From contig NZ_JAHMHW010000004.1 of the NCBI RefSeq assembly GCF_020169515.1, positions 460,131 through 524,130 on the forward strand: a stretch of 64,000 nucleotides of DNA, read 5' to 3'. The notes under the pieces were generated by a model that made no database searches, had not been told where the DNA came from, and saw nothing but the letters and a program-made list of their open reading frames with translations. How positions within the stretch are numbered: position 1 is the first letter of the stretch; every line of letters starts with the position of its first letter. Below, in pieces: positions 17,514 to 25,519 of the stretch. This DNA comes from Paenibacillus vietnamensis (GTDB lineage: Bacteria; Bacillota; Bacilli; Paenibacillales; Paenibacillaceae). The position numbers and the translations under genes are program-made.

Positions 17514-19571
17514 ATGGGGTTCTTTAAGAAATCGAACATCGCAGCGGCCGTTGGCCAACGAACGAAGTTGGTCGGAAAGCTGGCTGTTGTTACGGCCATG
17601 CTCAGCACGTTATTGGTGCCTGGCTTGGGCGCTTCAGCGGAGTCGCCGCCTCCGTTATGCGCTTCAAAAGTTACCGGAGGTCCGATGTGGATTACGGCCG
17701 ACTGTGTCGACCCGCTGTACAACAAACCGGTGATCGACAGTGAAACCGTTCTGACCGACCCGGTACCGGTTCACAAGGTATCGGGCCACTTCGAGGGGAC
17801 AGATAAGAAGTTCAACTTCTATTTCCCGCCGAAAAGCCAGTGGCAGGGCCGCTTCTATCATTATGTTTACCCGCTTATCAATGAAAACGCCGAAGACAAT
17901 ATCATCAGCTTCGGCGCGGACAGCGGAGCGTACACGGTGCAGACAAACGGCGGCAGCGGCTACCGGGTCGAAGCGGCGGCGGCCAAGTTCTCCAAGACGG
18001 TCGCGGCGAAATACTACGGTTCTTCGAAGAAGATCTATGGCTACATTTGGGGAGGCAGCGGCGGCTCTTACATGACCATCGGCGCCATTGAGAACGCTTC
18101 CGGCGTATGGGACGGTGCCGTGCCGTTTATCCCGGGAACGCCGACCTCCATCCCGCATAACTTTTTTATCCGGGGCTTCGCGCGCTTTGTGCTTGCGGAC
18201 AAGGCACCTCAGATCGCAGATGCGGTCAGTCCCGGCGGCAGCGGCGACCCCTATGCCGGACTCAATGAGGTCGAACGGGCTGTGCTGAAGGAAGTGACGA
18301 AGCTCGGCGTACCGCTGCGGGGCTGGATGGACAAAAGGTATATCCTCGGTCTGGGCGATCCTGCCGGCCTCTTGGGCTTCGGAAGTGCGATTAAATCCTT
18401 CGATCCGTCCTATGCCGACGACTTCTGGAGCAAGCCGGGCTATCTCGGCACGGAGCATTCCGCTCTCGGCGATCTGTTCCGCGCGGCCAGAGTCGATCAA
18501 AAGGTCAGCATTACCCAGATCACCCGCAATGCAGCGAACGAACCGACCAGCCTGTCAGTCGATGAAGTCCCGGCTAATCTGAAATATCCAAATCCCGACT
18601 TTACCCTGTACGCAGCCGACGGCTCAAAGATCGGAGCACTAAACGGTTCGCTGGACCCGGCAACGTTGGTATTCACCCTCGCCGGAGCAAACTCGGACAA
18701 CGTGCTGAATGCCATCGACACCGGTGCCAAGCTTGGGATGGACAACAAGTGGTCCCTCGCTCTGCTCTCCTACCATCGCCATCAGGTTCCGAAGCAGTCC
18801 GGCTTCTCCGCATGGGACCAGTTCAGAGCAGATGACGGAACGCCGCTTTACCCGCAGCGTTCCGTGGAGGCAGGCCCGTCCATCGCACGCGGCGTAACCG
18901 GCGGCGGCACCTACACCGGCGCGGTCAACGGCAAAGTCATCGTGGTCACCAACCTGCTCGATGTCGACGCTTACCCTTGGGACGGCGACTGGTACAGCCA
19001 ACGCGTGAAGGCAGCCCTCGGCAAGAGCTACAACGACAACTTCCGGATCTGGTATAACGACTACGCGGATCATGTCGTTCCGCACAACGCCTTTCTCGTA
19101 GACTATTGGGGCATTCTCGAGCAAGCGCTGCGGGACATAAGCGCTTGGGCTGAGAAAGGCGTAGCACCGGCAAAATCGACCCGTTACGATATGATCGACA
19201 ATCAGATCAGCGTTCCGGCTAACGCCGCGGTGCGCCAAGGCATTCAGCCCGTCGTCGATCTGACGGTCAAAGGATCTGACCGGATCGACATCAAAGCCGG
19301 CCAAACTGTCACTTTCAAGGCCAAAATCCAGGTACCGCCGGGAGCCGGCAAGGTCGTGGGCACCGAATGGGACTTCCTAGGCAACGGAAACTTCACGACA
19401 GCAAAATTCGGAAGTCCAAAACAGACGGTGAACGTGTCGATGACCTTCACTTACGACAAGCCCGGCACTTACTTCCCTTCACTTCGGGCAACCGCCCAGC
19501 GCGAGGGCGATGCCGGCACGCCTTTCGCGAAGGTTCCGAATCTCGACCGGGTTCGTGTCGTAGTTCAGTAA
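17514..19571 (+). CDS. Secreted alpha/beta-hydrolase-like protein with C-terminal PKD-like domain
   Basis: 685 aa. A signal peptide (basic start, hydrophobic core LAVVTAMLSTLLVPGLG, probable cleavage after ASA) sends it out of the cell. Residues 50-570 look like an alpha/beta hydrolase. The nucleophile elbow is IWGGSGGSYMT (Ser182 in G-G-S-G-G), and a possible catalytic His lies in YADHVVPHN. Residues 600-685 form an Ig/PKD-like beta domain (EWDFLGNGNF, FTYDKPGTYFPSL). I cannot name the substrate; an esterase acting on decorated plant polysaccharide is plausible. ATG 17514 follows GGGAGG by 7 nt. It diverges from the rhamnosidase remnant and shares the regulon operator. Confidence 0.75.
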   Translation: MGFFKKSNIAAAVGQRTKLVGKLAVVTAMLSTLLVPGLGASAESPPPLCASKVTGGPMWITADCVDPLYNKPVIDSETVLTDPVPVHKVSGHFEGTDKKFNFYFPPKSQWQGRFYHYVYPLINENAEDNIISFGADSGAYTVQTNGGSGYRVEAAAAKFSKTVAAKYYGSSKKIYGYIWGGSGGSYMTIGAIENASGVWDGAVPFIPGTPTSIPHNFFIRGFARFVLADKAPQIADAVSPGGSGDPYAGLNEVERAVLKEVTKLGVPLRGWMDKRYILGLGDPAGLLGFGSAIKSFDPSYADDFWSKPGYLGTEHSALGDLFRAARVDQKVSITQITRNAANEPTSLSVDEVPANLKYPNPDFTLYAADGSKIGALNGSLDPATLVFTLAGANSDNVLNAIDTGAKLGMDNKWSLALLSYHRHQVPKQSGFSAWDQFRADDGTPLYPQRSVEAGPSIARGVTGGGTYTGAVNGKVIVVTNLLDVDAYPWDGDWYSQRVKAALGKSYNDNFRIWYNDYADHVVPHNAFLVDYWGILEQALRDISAWAEKGVAPAKSTRYDMIDNQISVPANAAVRQGIQPVVDLTVKGSDRIDIKAGQTVTFKAKIQVPPGAGKVVGTEWDFLGNGNFTTAKFGSPKQTVNVSMTFTYDKPGTYFPSLRATAQREGDAGTPFAKVPNLDRVRVVVQ

Positions 19572-19617
19572 TCCTCGCAGCAAGACGGCCGGTGGTTGTC
19601 CACCGGCTTAGGTGACG

Positions 19618-19657
19618 AGAAACCCAAAGTCTTTCATCAGACTTTGGGTTTCTTTTG
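19618..19657 (+). terminator. Rho-independent terminator of the secreted hydrolase gene
   Basis: Perfect 15-bp stem (19618-19632 with 19639-19653), 6-nt loop, then TTTT. Confidence 0.92.
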
Positions 19658-19696
19658 CATTTTATACTCTTTATCAATTCATTTATCTAATTCTAA

Positions 19697-19747
19697 TTGA
19701 CTTAATCATCATTGAACTTTATACTCTCATTATTAAAACAGTTTTAA
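19697..19747 (+). promoter_or_regulatory. Sigma-A promoter with palindromic operator upstream of the ROK gene
   Basis: TTGACT (19697-19702) and TATACT (19720-19725) are 17 nt apart. Immediately downstream, at the expected start point, lies the perfect inverted repeat TTAAAAC-A-GTTTTAA (19733-19747). A repressor bound there would block initiation, so this is a candidate autoregulatory operator of the ROK protein. Confidence 0.65.
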
Positions 19748-19773
19748 AAAGTATTTAAATAAGGGGTGAGAAC

Positions 19774-20802
19774 ATGTCGTCTCACACGCATAATACGATT
19801 CAGGTTAAGAAGATGAATATCGAGCTGGTTAAAAATGCCTTGAAAGCTCAGGGGATAGCAACAAAAGCATCCATTGCAGCGCTGACCAAGCTGAGTGTTG
19901 CCACCTGCGGATCGATACTTAACGAGCTGCTTGCGATAGGTGAAGTCATCGAATTGGAACCGGACGGGCCAACTGGCGGGAGACCAGCCAAGCAATATAA
20001 GTACAATGCAAACTTTGGATGTATAATCTGTCTTCTTGTCCGGACGGAAGGCGGCATTCATTCCATCAGCAACAGCATCGTGAATTTGCTTGGCGAGACC
20101 ATTAGCGAGACAACGTTAGAGCTGCCTCATATTGACATGGATGTTATGGACCGATTCATTGAGGGATTAATTAGTGACAACGAAAATGTTCAAGCGATCG
20201 GAATCGGAATCCCGGGCGTCGTTCACCTTGGAGTAATTGGCGTTTGTGATGTTCCGGATCTGGCCGGGCAGCCGTTAGGACCTTATCTGGAACAAAAATT
20301 TGAAATCCCGATTACGATCGAGAACGACATGAACATGACGGTATACGGCTTCTACCATCTACAAAATTTCGAAGAAGAGAATACGTTTGCTGTTGTGACG
20401 TTTCCGAGGAACCATTTTCCCGGTGCCGGTTTTATTGTAGACGGACGGATCTTATCGGGTAATACCACATTTGGCGGGGAGGTATCCTTCTTGCCGTTTG
20501 GCATTTCGCGCGAGGAGCAGCTGCGGGAGCTGCATACAGAGGAAGGCTTTATCCGGCTGGCCGTTAAGACACTCTCTTCCATCATCGCCATTATTAACCC
20601 GGTAACCATTGCGATTACAGGAGAGCTGCCTCGCGAGTCACAGCTTCAAGCCTTATATACGGGCTGCTTAAAGGATATTCCGGAGGAGCATATGCCGCAG
20701 CTTATTATTCGGAACAACACTCATCGGGAATACATGACGGGCCTTGTCACAGCTACGCTGGAAAGTCTCACTTACCGGTTGCAGGTCACTCAGAAAAGAT
20801 AA
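19774..20802 (+). CDS. ROK-family transcriptional regulator
   Basis: 342 aa, NagC/XylR-like. Residues 15-65 are a winged helix (KNALKAQGIATKASIAALTKLSVATCGSILNELLAIGEV) followed by the GGRPAKQY linker. The rest is a ROK sugar-binding domain (IGIGIPGVVHLGVIG, IENDMNMTVYGFY). Two normal features are absent: the DxGxT phosphate loop of sugar kinases and the CxCGxxGCxE zinc motif. It should therefore be a non-catalytic, zinc-less repressor. It lies 20 nt upstream of the sugar MFS transporter, which it probably controls. The start has AAGGGGTGA upstream. Confidence 0.88.
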   Translation: MSSHTHNTIQVKKMNIELVKNALKAQGIATKASIAALTKLSVATCGSILNELLAIGEVIELEPDGPTGGRPAKQYKYNANFGCIICLLVRTEGGIHSISNSIVNLLGETISETTLELPHIDMDVMDRFIEGLISDNENVQAIGIGIPGVVHLGVIGVCDVPDLAGQPLGPYLEQKFEIPITIENDMNMTVYGFYHLQNFEEENTFAVVTFPRNHFPGAGFIVDGRILSGNTTFGGEVSFLPFGISREEQLRELHTEEGFIRLAVKTLSSIIAIINPVTIAITGELPRESQLQALYTGCLKDIPEEHMPQLIIRNNTHREYMTGLVTATLESLTYRLQVTQKR

Positions 20803-20822
20803 CAAGTCGGGAGTAACAAATA

Positions 20823-22061
20823 GTGGAGAAAAGTGTAAGCAAGTTCAATAAAATTTACGCCATGCAGCTGGCAACCATATTTATTGGATTCGTCATCTTC
20901 GGGTTCTCGGAAAATATTAAAGGTCCGGCAATACCGCGCATCCAATTCGACTTTATGTTAAATGAATCCCAGCTTGGCACGTTATTATCTTTGAATGCCC
21001 TGGGGTATTTGATCGCCTGTTCCTTTACCGCTTATTTGACTAAAATATGGGGGATCAAATGGGTCACCGTTGCCGCGTTTGCCTCCATGGCGTTATCCGG
21101 CATCCTCCTTTATTTCTCCCATTATTACCCGATGTTCTCGGCATCGTATTTCCTGATGTATATCGGCAACGGGATGCTGGAGATTGGCCTTGCTATTCTA
21201 AGCGCCCGGATTTTCGTGAAAAACACGGGAATGATGATGAATATGACGCATGGCTTTTACGGCTTAAGCTCAACGGTTGCCCCGCTTCTTGCAACCGGAC
21301 TGATGAAGGTGACGATTGCCGGTCACACGCTGGATTGGCGCGGGATGTACCTGGCGATGCTGCTATTGTCCGTCATTCCGATTGTAATTGCTTTGTTTAG
21401 TAAGTTTCCGGGAGATGACATCTCACACGAAGACCGCGTTCCATTTAAAGCTTTGCTGAAAGACCGGGTATTATGGTTGATGGTGCTGGTGCTTACGTTT
21501 GGAGTCGTATCTGAATTGGCCGTCGGCGGCTGGCTCGTTAACTTCCTGGAGAAAGCTTATAGCTGGGATACCGTTAGTGCTTCCGGCATGTTGTCTGTCT
21601 TCTTCTTATGCTTCGCCCTGGCCCGGCTATTGCTTGGTCCGCTAACAGACCGGATCGGGTTTGTATTATCCCTCATTATTTTCTCAGGGTTTTCGGCATT
21701 ATGTACCTTGGTTGCCATATTAGGCGGTGAAAGTGTCGCGTTCCTGTTTGCCGCTTCCGGTGTAGGCATTGCGATGATTTATCCGACAGTAATGGCTTTT
21801 ATCGCGAAGAGATATCCAAAGGGCAGTGATACGGCGATCACATTCACGGTAACGCTGATGGGATTAGGCAGTGTGATCGGCAATTATCTCATCGGGGGAG
21901 TCACAGAGCTCGTCAAACACATGGTTGGTGAGGATTCGCCTACAAGCCTGCTTCGAGGACTTCAAGCCGGCTATGGCTTCATTGGATTATGTGCTGCCTT
22001 ATGCTCAATAACCGGACTTATTTTATATGTATATTTGTATAAGAGAAAAGAGATCATTTGA
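20823..22061 (+). CDS. MFS transporter, sugar permease-like
   Basis: 412 aa with 12 predicted membrane helices and the GPLTDRIGF loop of the major facilitator superfamily between the halves. It resembles FucP/GlcP-type sugar symporters (FSENIKGPAIPRIQ near the first helix). The start is GTG 20823. It is encoded directly after the ROK regulator, in the same transcript, and ends at a strong terminator. The substrate is not determinable from sequence; a monosaccharide is likely. Confidence 0.85.
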   Translation: MEKSVSKFNKIYAMQLATIFIGFVIFGFSENIKGPAIPRIQFDFMLNESQLGTLLSLNALGYLIACSFTAYLTKIWGIKWVTVAAFASMALSGILLYFSHYYPMFSASYFLMYIGNGMLEIGLAILSARIFVKNTGMMMNMTHGFYGLSSTVAPLLATGLMKVTIAGHTLDWRGMYLAMLLLSVIPIVIALFSKFPGDDISHEDRVPFKALLKDRVLWLMVLVLTFGVVSELAVGGWLVNFLEKAYSWDTVSASGMLSVFFLCFALARLLLGPLTDRIGFVLSLIIFSGFSALCTLVAILGGESVAFLFAASGVGIAMIYPTVMAFIAKRYPKGSDTAITFTVTLMGLGSVIGNYLIGGVTELVKHMVGEDSPTSLLRGLQAGYGFIGLCAALCSITGLILYVYLYKRKEII

Positions 22062-22074
22062 ATCATCAAGTCGC

Positions 22075-22118
22075 CAAAAAAAATGCCAACGCATAAATCT
22101 GCGTTGGCATCTTTTTTT
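22075..22118. terminator. Bidirectional terminator
   Basis: Perfect 11-bp stem (22083-22093 with 22100-22110), flanked by A8 on the left and T7 on the right. It serves the MFS gene on plus and the dehydrogenase operon on minus. Confidence 0.92.
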
Positions 22119-22170
22119 ATTCAGTAACGACTACTTCATAGCTCAACTTTATCCGACCCTTTACGTAAAC

Positions 22171-23325
22171 TTACTTCAGATTGCTGCCCGTCGTAATCTT
22201 GATGTCCTGAAAATTTTCGACCGATGCGCTTTTCTCGTAGAAATGCGGAACAGTGTCCTGAATGCCTTGCCGGGTATAGAACGGATCATCGGCTTCGAGC
22301 GGGAATTTCACCTTTTCCCCCGTGCTCGCCGATTTGTAAATGCCGAGAATCAGCTCAAGCGTTGCGCGTCCGCTATGTCCATCAATTAACAAGGATTCCC
22401 CGAGCTCAATAGCCGACATTACGTTATCAATTTGACCGGCATGCCCTTCATAGGCAACCTCAGGCAAGCTGTCGTAATAGGCTTGAATCTCGGCGGAGAG
22501 CGTTGGGTTCGGAGCGGGGAAGCCGTTGCCCATCGAGCTGGAAGCAACCAGCTTCCAAGGAGCGGAGATCCGGGCTCCCTTGCCTTGGAAAATAAGCTGC
22601 TGCTCCTCGCCGTGATGAACAACGGAGCTCGTAATTTGGCCAAGGCTGCCGCCGGCGAACCTCAGCATCGCAATCGACAGATCCTCAACCTCCGCATTAT
22701 CATGCGAGGTATTGCTCATGAAGGCCTGCAGCTCGGTTGGCCGGCCCATCATCCACAGCAGCGCATCGATGTGATGGACGGCATGGTTCAGCGTACAGCC
22801 GCCGCCTTCCTTCTCCCAGGTTCCACGCCACCACAGATCATAGTAGCAATGACCGCGCCACCAGAAGGAATCTACCTGCGAGTGGACTACAGGACCAATT
22901 AGTCCGCTGTCAAGCACAGCCTTCAGCTTCATCATTGGTGTGCGGAAGCGGTTCTGGGCGACAATCGACAGAAGCTTGCCGCTTTCCTCCGCCGCTTTAT
23001 TCATCGCATCACATTCTTCCAATGAAGAGGCCATTGGCTTTTCGACCAGGACATGTTTACCTGCCCTCAAGAAGTCGACAGCAATCTCGGCATGCGTGTA
23101 AGGAGGCGTGCATACCGAGACCAGATCGATGTCCTGGCTAAGCAGCTCCTTATAATCGCTGTATGCCTTCGCTTCCGTAAGCTGAAGTTGGGCAATTCGA
23201 TTCACGGCCTTGTCCTTATAAATATCCGAGACGGCAACAATCCGGCATCTTTCAGGGAATTTCAAATACGCTTCAATATGGGCTGTGCTGATTGCTCCGG
23301 ATCCAATAATAGCAATTTTCAACAT
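22171..23325 (-). CDS. Gfo/Idh/MocA-family oxidoreductase
   Basis: 384 aa NAD(P)-dependent dehydrogenase. The N-terminal Rossmann fold has IIGSGAISTAHIEAY, followed by SVCTPPYTHAEIA and the EKPMASSLEE lysine motif. The catalytic region contains GGGCTLNHAVHHIDALLWMMG. Members oxidise or isomerise sugars and inositols; the substrate is not evident. It is the second gene of a pair, 13 nt after another member of the same family, and was probably derived for sequential steps on one sugar. An AGGAGA site precedes ATG 23325. Confidence 0.9.
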   Translation of the reverse strand: MLKIAIIGSGAISTAHIEAYLKFPERCRIVAVSDIYKDKAVNRIAQLQLTEAKAYSDYKELLSQDIDLVSVCTPPYTHAEIAVDFLRAGKHVLVEKPMASSLEECDAMNKAAEESGKLLSIVAQNRFRTPMMKLKAVLDSGLIGPVVHSQVDSFWWRGHCYYDLWWRGTWEKEGGGCTLNHAVHHIDALLWMMGRPTELQAFMSNTSHDNAEVEDLSIAMLRFAGGSLGQITSSVVHHGEEQQLIFQGKGARISAPWKLVASSSMGNGFPAPNPTLSAEIQAYYDSLPEVAYEGHAGQIDNVMSAIELGESLLIDGHSGRATLELILGIYKSASTGEKVKFPLEADDPFYTRQGIQDTVPHFYEKSASVENFQDIKITTGSNLK

Positions 23326-23338
23326 GCAGCATCATCTC

Positions 23339-24412
23339 CTATTCCATGCGGACCGCAAGATTTTGGGCTAATACGCTAAGCTCGGCAGCCTTGAAAGCAT
23401 GCTCCTGTGTCATCGCATTTTCCGTACGGTGGATGCAATCAAGAATCAGCTGCCCGAAGAACGGATATCCAACCTGGCCTTTTACGGAAAAACGGTATTC
23501 TCCCTCTTGGTTGGCCATATACACCTGGTCACCCTCGGGATTGAGCGCAAGATCGAGATTTTTACGGACTTCGATATATCCATCCGTTCCAAGAATAAGC
23601 GTCCGGCCGTCTCCCCACGAGCTCAGTCCGTCCGGTGTCAGCCAGTCCACGCGGAAGTAGGCGGCCGCACCGTTGTCGCCCGTCAGCATAACGTCTCCGT
23701 AATCCTCCAGCTCCGGAAATTGCTTGTTATGGTAGTTGGCGATTCGGGACTGGACTACCTTTGCATCCTTGGCCCCTGTATAAGACAGAAACTGCTCGAT
23801 CTGATGGCTGCCGATATCGCAGATAATACCTCCGTACTTTTCCCGTTCGAAAAACCACTCCGGTCTGGACTTCGCATTGAGCCGGTGAGGGCCCCAGCCC
23901 ATGACCTGCACAACCCGGCCGATCGCTCCTTGCTCGATCAATTGACCGGCAAATAATGCGCCTTCGCAATGGAGTCTTTCGCTGTAATAAACCATGTATT
24001 TGCGTCCGGTTTCTGCAGCAGCCCGCTTGGCGTCTTCCAGCTGCTGTATGGTCGTAAGCGGCGCTTTATCCGTAAAATAATCCTTGCCTGCCCTCATCAC
24101 CCTAAGGCCAAGCGCGCAGCGTTCGGAGGTAATCGCGGCAGAAGCGACCAGCTGAATACGGGGATCCGCAAATATCTCCTCTTCAGAATTGGCCGCTTTT
24201 ACATGAGGGTAACGCTGCAGGAACCGGTCGACCTTCTCCGGATCGGAATCGTACACATAAACAAGCTCCCCGCCTGCTTCAATCAGTCCGTTGCACATGC
24301 CATAGACATGCCCGTGATCCAGCGCGATGGCTGCAAATTGGAACTCCCCGGGCGCCACAACCGGATTTGGTTTGCCTTGCGGCGCATAATTCATGCCATC
24401 TGATCTGCTCAA
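23339..24412 (-). CDS. Gfo/Idh/MocA-family oxidoreductase, variant active-site lysine motif
   Basis: About 357 aa. The start is taken as TTG 24412, 11 nt after AAGGAG; ATG 24394 is an alternative, and the frame open to 24466 lacks a site. The Rossmann part is atypical (FAAIALDHGHVYGMC instead of GxGxxG). The usual EKP motif reads FTDKAPLTTI, as in several Gfo/Idh/MocA subgroups. The GGIICDIGSHQIEQFLSYTG segment supplies the catalytic Asp/His. It lies divergent to an AraC regulator. Confidence 0.85.
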   Translation of the reverse strand: MSRSDGMNYAPQGKPNPVVAPGEFQFAAIALDHGHVYGMCNGLIEAGGELVYVYDSDPEKVDRFLQRYPHVKAANSEEEIFADPRIQLVASAAITSERCALGLRVMRAGKDYFTDKAPLTTIQQLEDAKRAAAETGRKYMVYYSERLHCEGALFAGQLIEQGAIGRVVQVMGWGPHRLNAKSRPEWFFEREKYGGIICDIGSHQIEQFLSYTGAKDAKVVQSRIANYHNKQFPELEDYGDVMLTGDNGAAAYFRVDWLTPDGLSSWGDGRTLILGTDGYIEVRKNLDLALNPEGDQVYMANQEGEYRFSVKGQVGYPFFGQLILDCIHRTENAMTQEHAFKAAELSVLAQNLAVRME

Positions 24413-24534
24413 GTGAATTACATCTCCTTTAGTGGAATTGTTTCTAGGATATATGGAAAAAGACATTCATTGTCCCTCGATTTTGCGGTAAAATGTTTAT
24501 ATCTTGCGGTTATGTTGAAAGGGCGGGAGAACCG

Positions 24535-25371
24535 GTGGTTCATGCTAATTTATTTCATTACGTGTATCGCAGAACGTCAAAGGAGTATTTCCATGAAGTC
24601 TTTCATGCCCATTCCCAAATGGAGCTTACTTATGTGCATGAGGGCAGGGGGCTCCTCATTATCGACGGGAAATCGTATTCGATTGAACCAAGCACGCTGC
24701 TTGTACTCCCGCCATTCCAGATGCACCGGATTCAGATCCAGGTGACGGAGCAGGAGCCTTTTATACGGAGTGTACTGACATTTGAGCCGGCTGTGCTGCA
24801 TGACTATTTGAACGATTTTCCTAGCTTGAAGGGGTTCTTCCAGCGGTTGACGCTGCAGCAGGCGAATGTTCATCCGGTAAACGCCATGGCGGAGACCGAG
24901 CCGTTGGTGGCTCTGCTTAAGCAATTCGGTTCAACGATGGGCAGCATGAGAGAGGCGGATTTCGAGGAGAATATGGGCGTCTTTCTGCTCAGCCTTGTGT
25001 ATCAGCTTAAGCAAAGTCCTGACGATGAATCGGCTTTTCTGAAAAAACATAATCATCACGTAGAAGATATCATCGGGTGGATTGAGAAACATTATATGGA
25101 ACCGTTCCGTCTGGAGGTGCTGGCTAGCGAGCTTCATCTGTCGCCTTATCATGTGGCCCATCTGTTTAAGGAATCGACCGGCACGAGTATTGTTGCCTAT
25201 ACCCAGGCGACCCGGATCCGGCATGCCTGCTCCTTGCTGCGCAAGTCAGCCTTGCCATTATCGGAAATCGGCTACCGTGTAGGCATTCCCAATCCGTCGT
25301 ATTTCAGTAAACTTTTCAGCCAGATTATGGGCGTAACTCCCTTGAAATATAGGCAGCATCTGGTCAAATAA
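24535..25371 (+). CDS. AraC-family regulator with cupin sensor domain
   Basis: About 278 aa. The N-terminal cupin has HAHSQMELTYVHEGRGLLIIDGKSY. The C-terminal double helix-turn-helix ends IGYRVGIPNPSYFSKLFSQIMGVTPLKYRQ. I favour GTG 24535, preceded by GGGCGGGAG. ATG 24493 in the same frame has no visible site. It is transcribed away from the two dehydrogenase genes and likely controls them through the 80-160 bp between the starts. Confidence 0.88.
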   Translation: MVHANLFHYVYRRTSKEYFHEVFHAHSQMELTYVHEGRGLLIIDGKSYSIEPSTLLVLPPFQMHRIQIQVTEQEPFIRSVLTFEPAVLHDYLNDFPSLKGFFQRLTLQQANVHPVNAMAETEPLVALLKQFGSTMGSMREADFEENMGVFLLSLVYQLKQSPDDESAFLKKHNHHVEDIIGWIEKHYMEPFRLEVLASELHLSPYHVAHLFKESTGTSIVAYTQATRIRHACSLLRKSALPLSEIGYRVGIPNPSYFSKLFSQIMGVTPLKYRQHLVK

Positions 25372-25519
25372 CAAAGACCGGAGGAGCTATTCTAATGATA
25401 CGTCCCAGCCCTGCTGATCCGTCATTCGCCCTGTATAAAGCAAAAACGAACTGAGGATTATATTGTAAGAAGAAGAAATTAAAAACACTTCTTACATTTT
25501 TGCTGCGGGGGTTTTTAAG

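Noticed and set aside
17664..18500. Minus-strand frame of 278 codons
   Set aside because: Antisense to the secreted hydrolase gene; no start signal and no recognisable domain.
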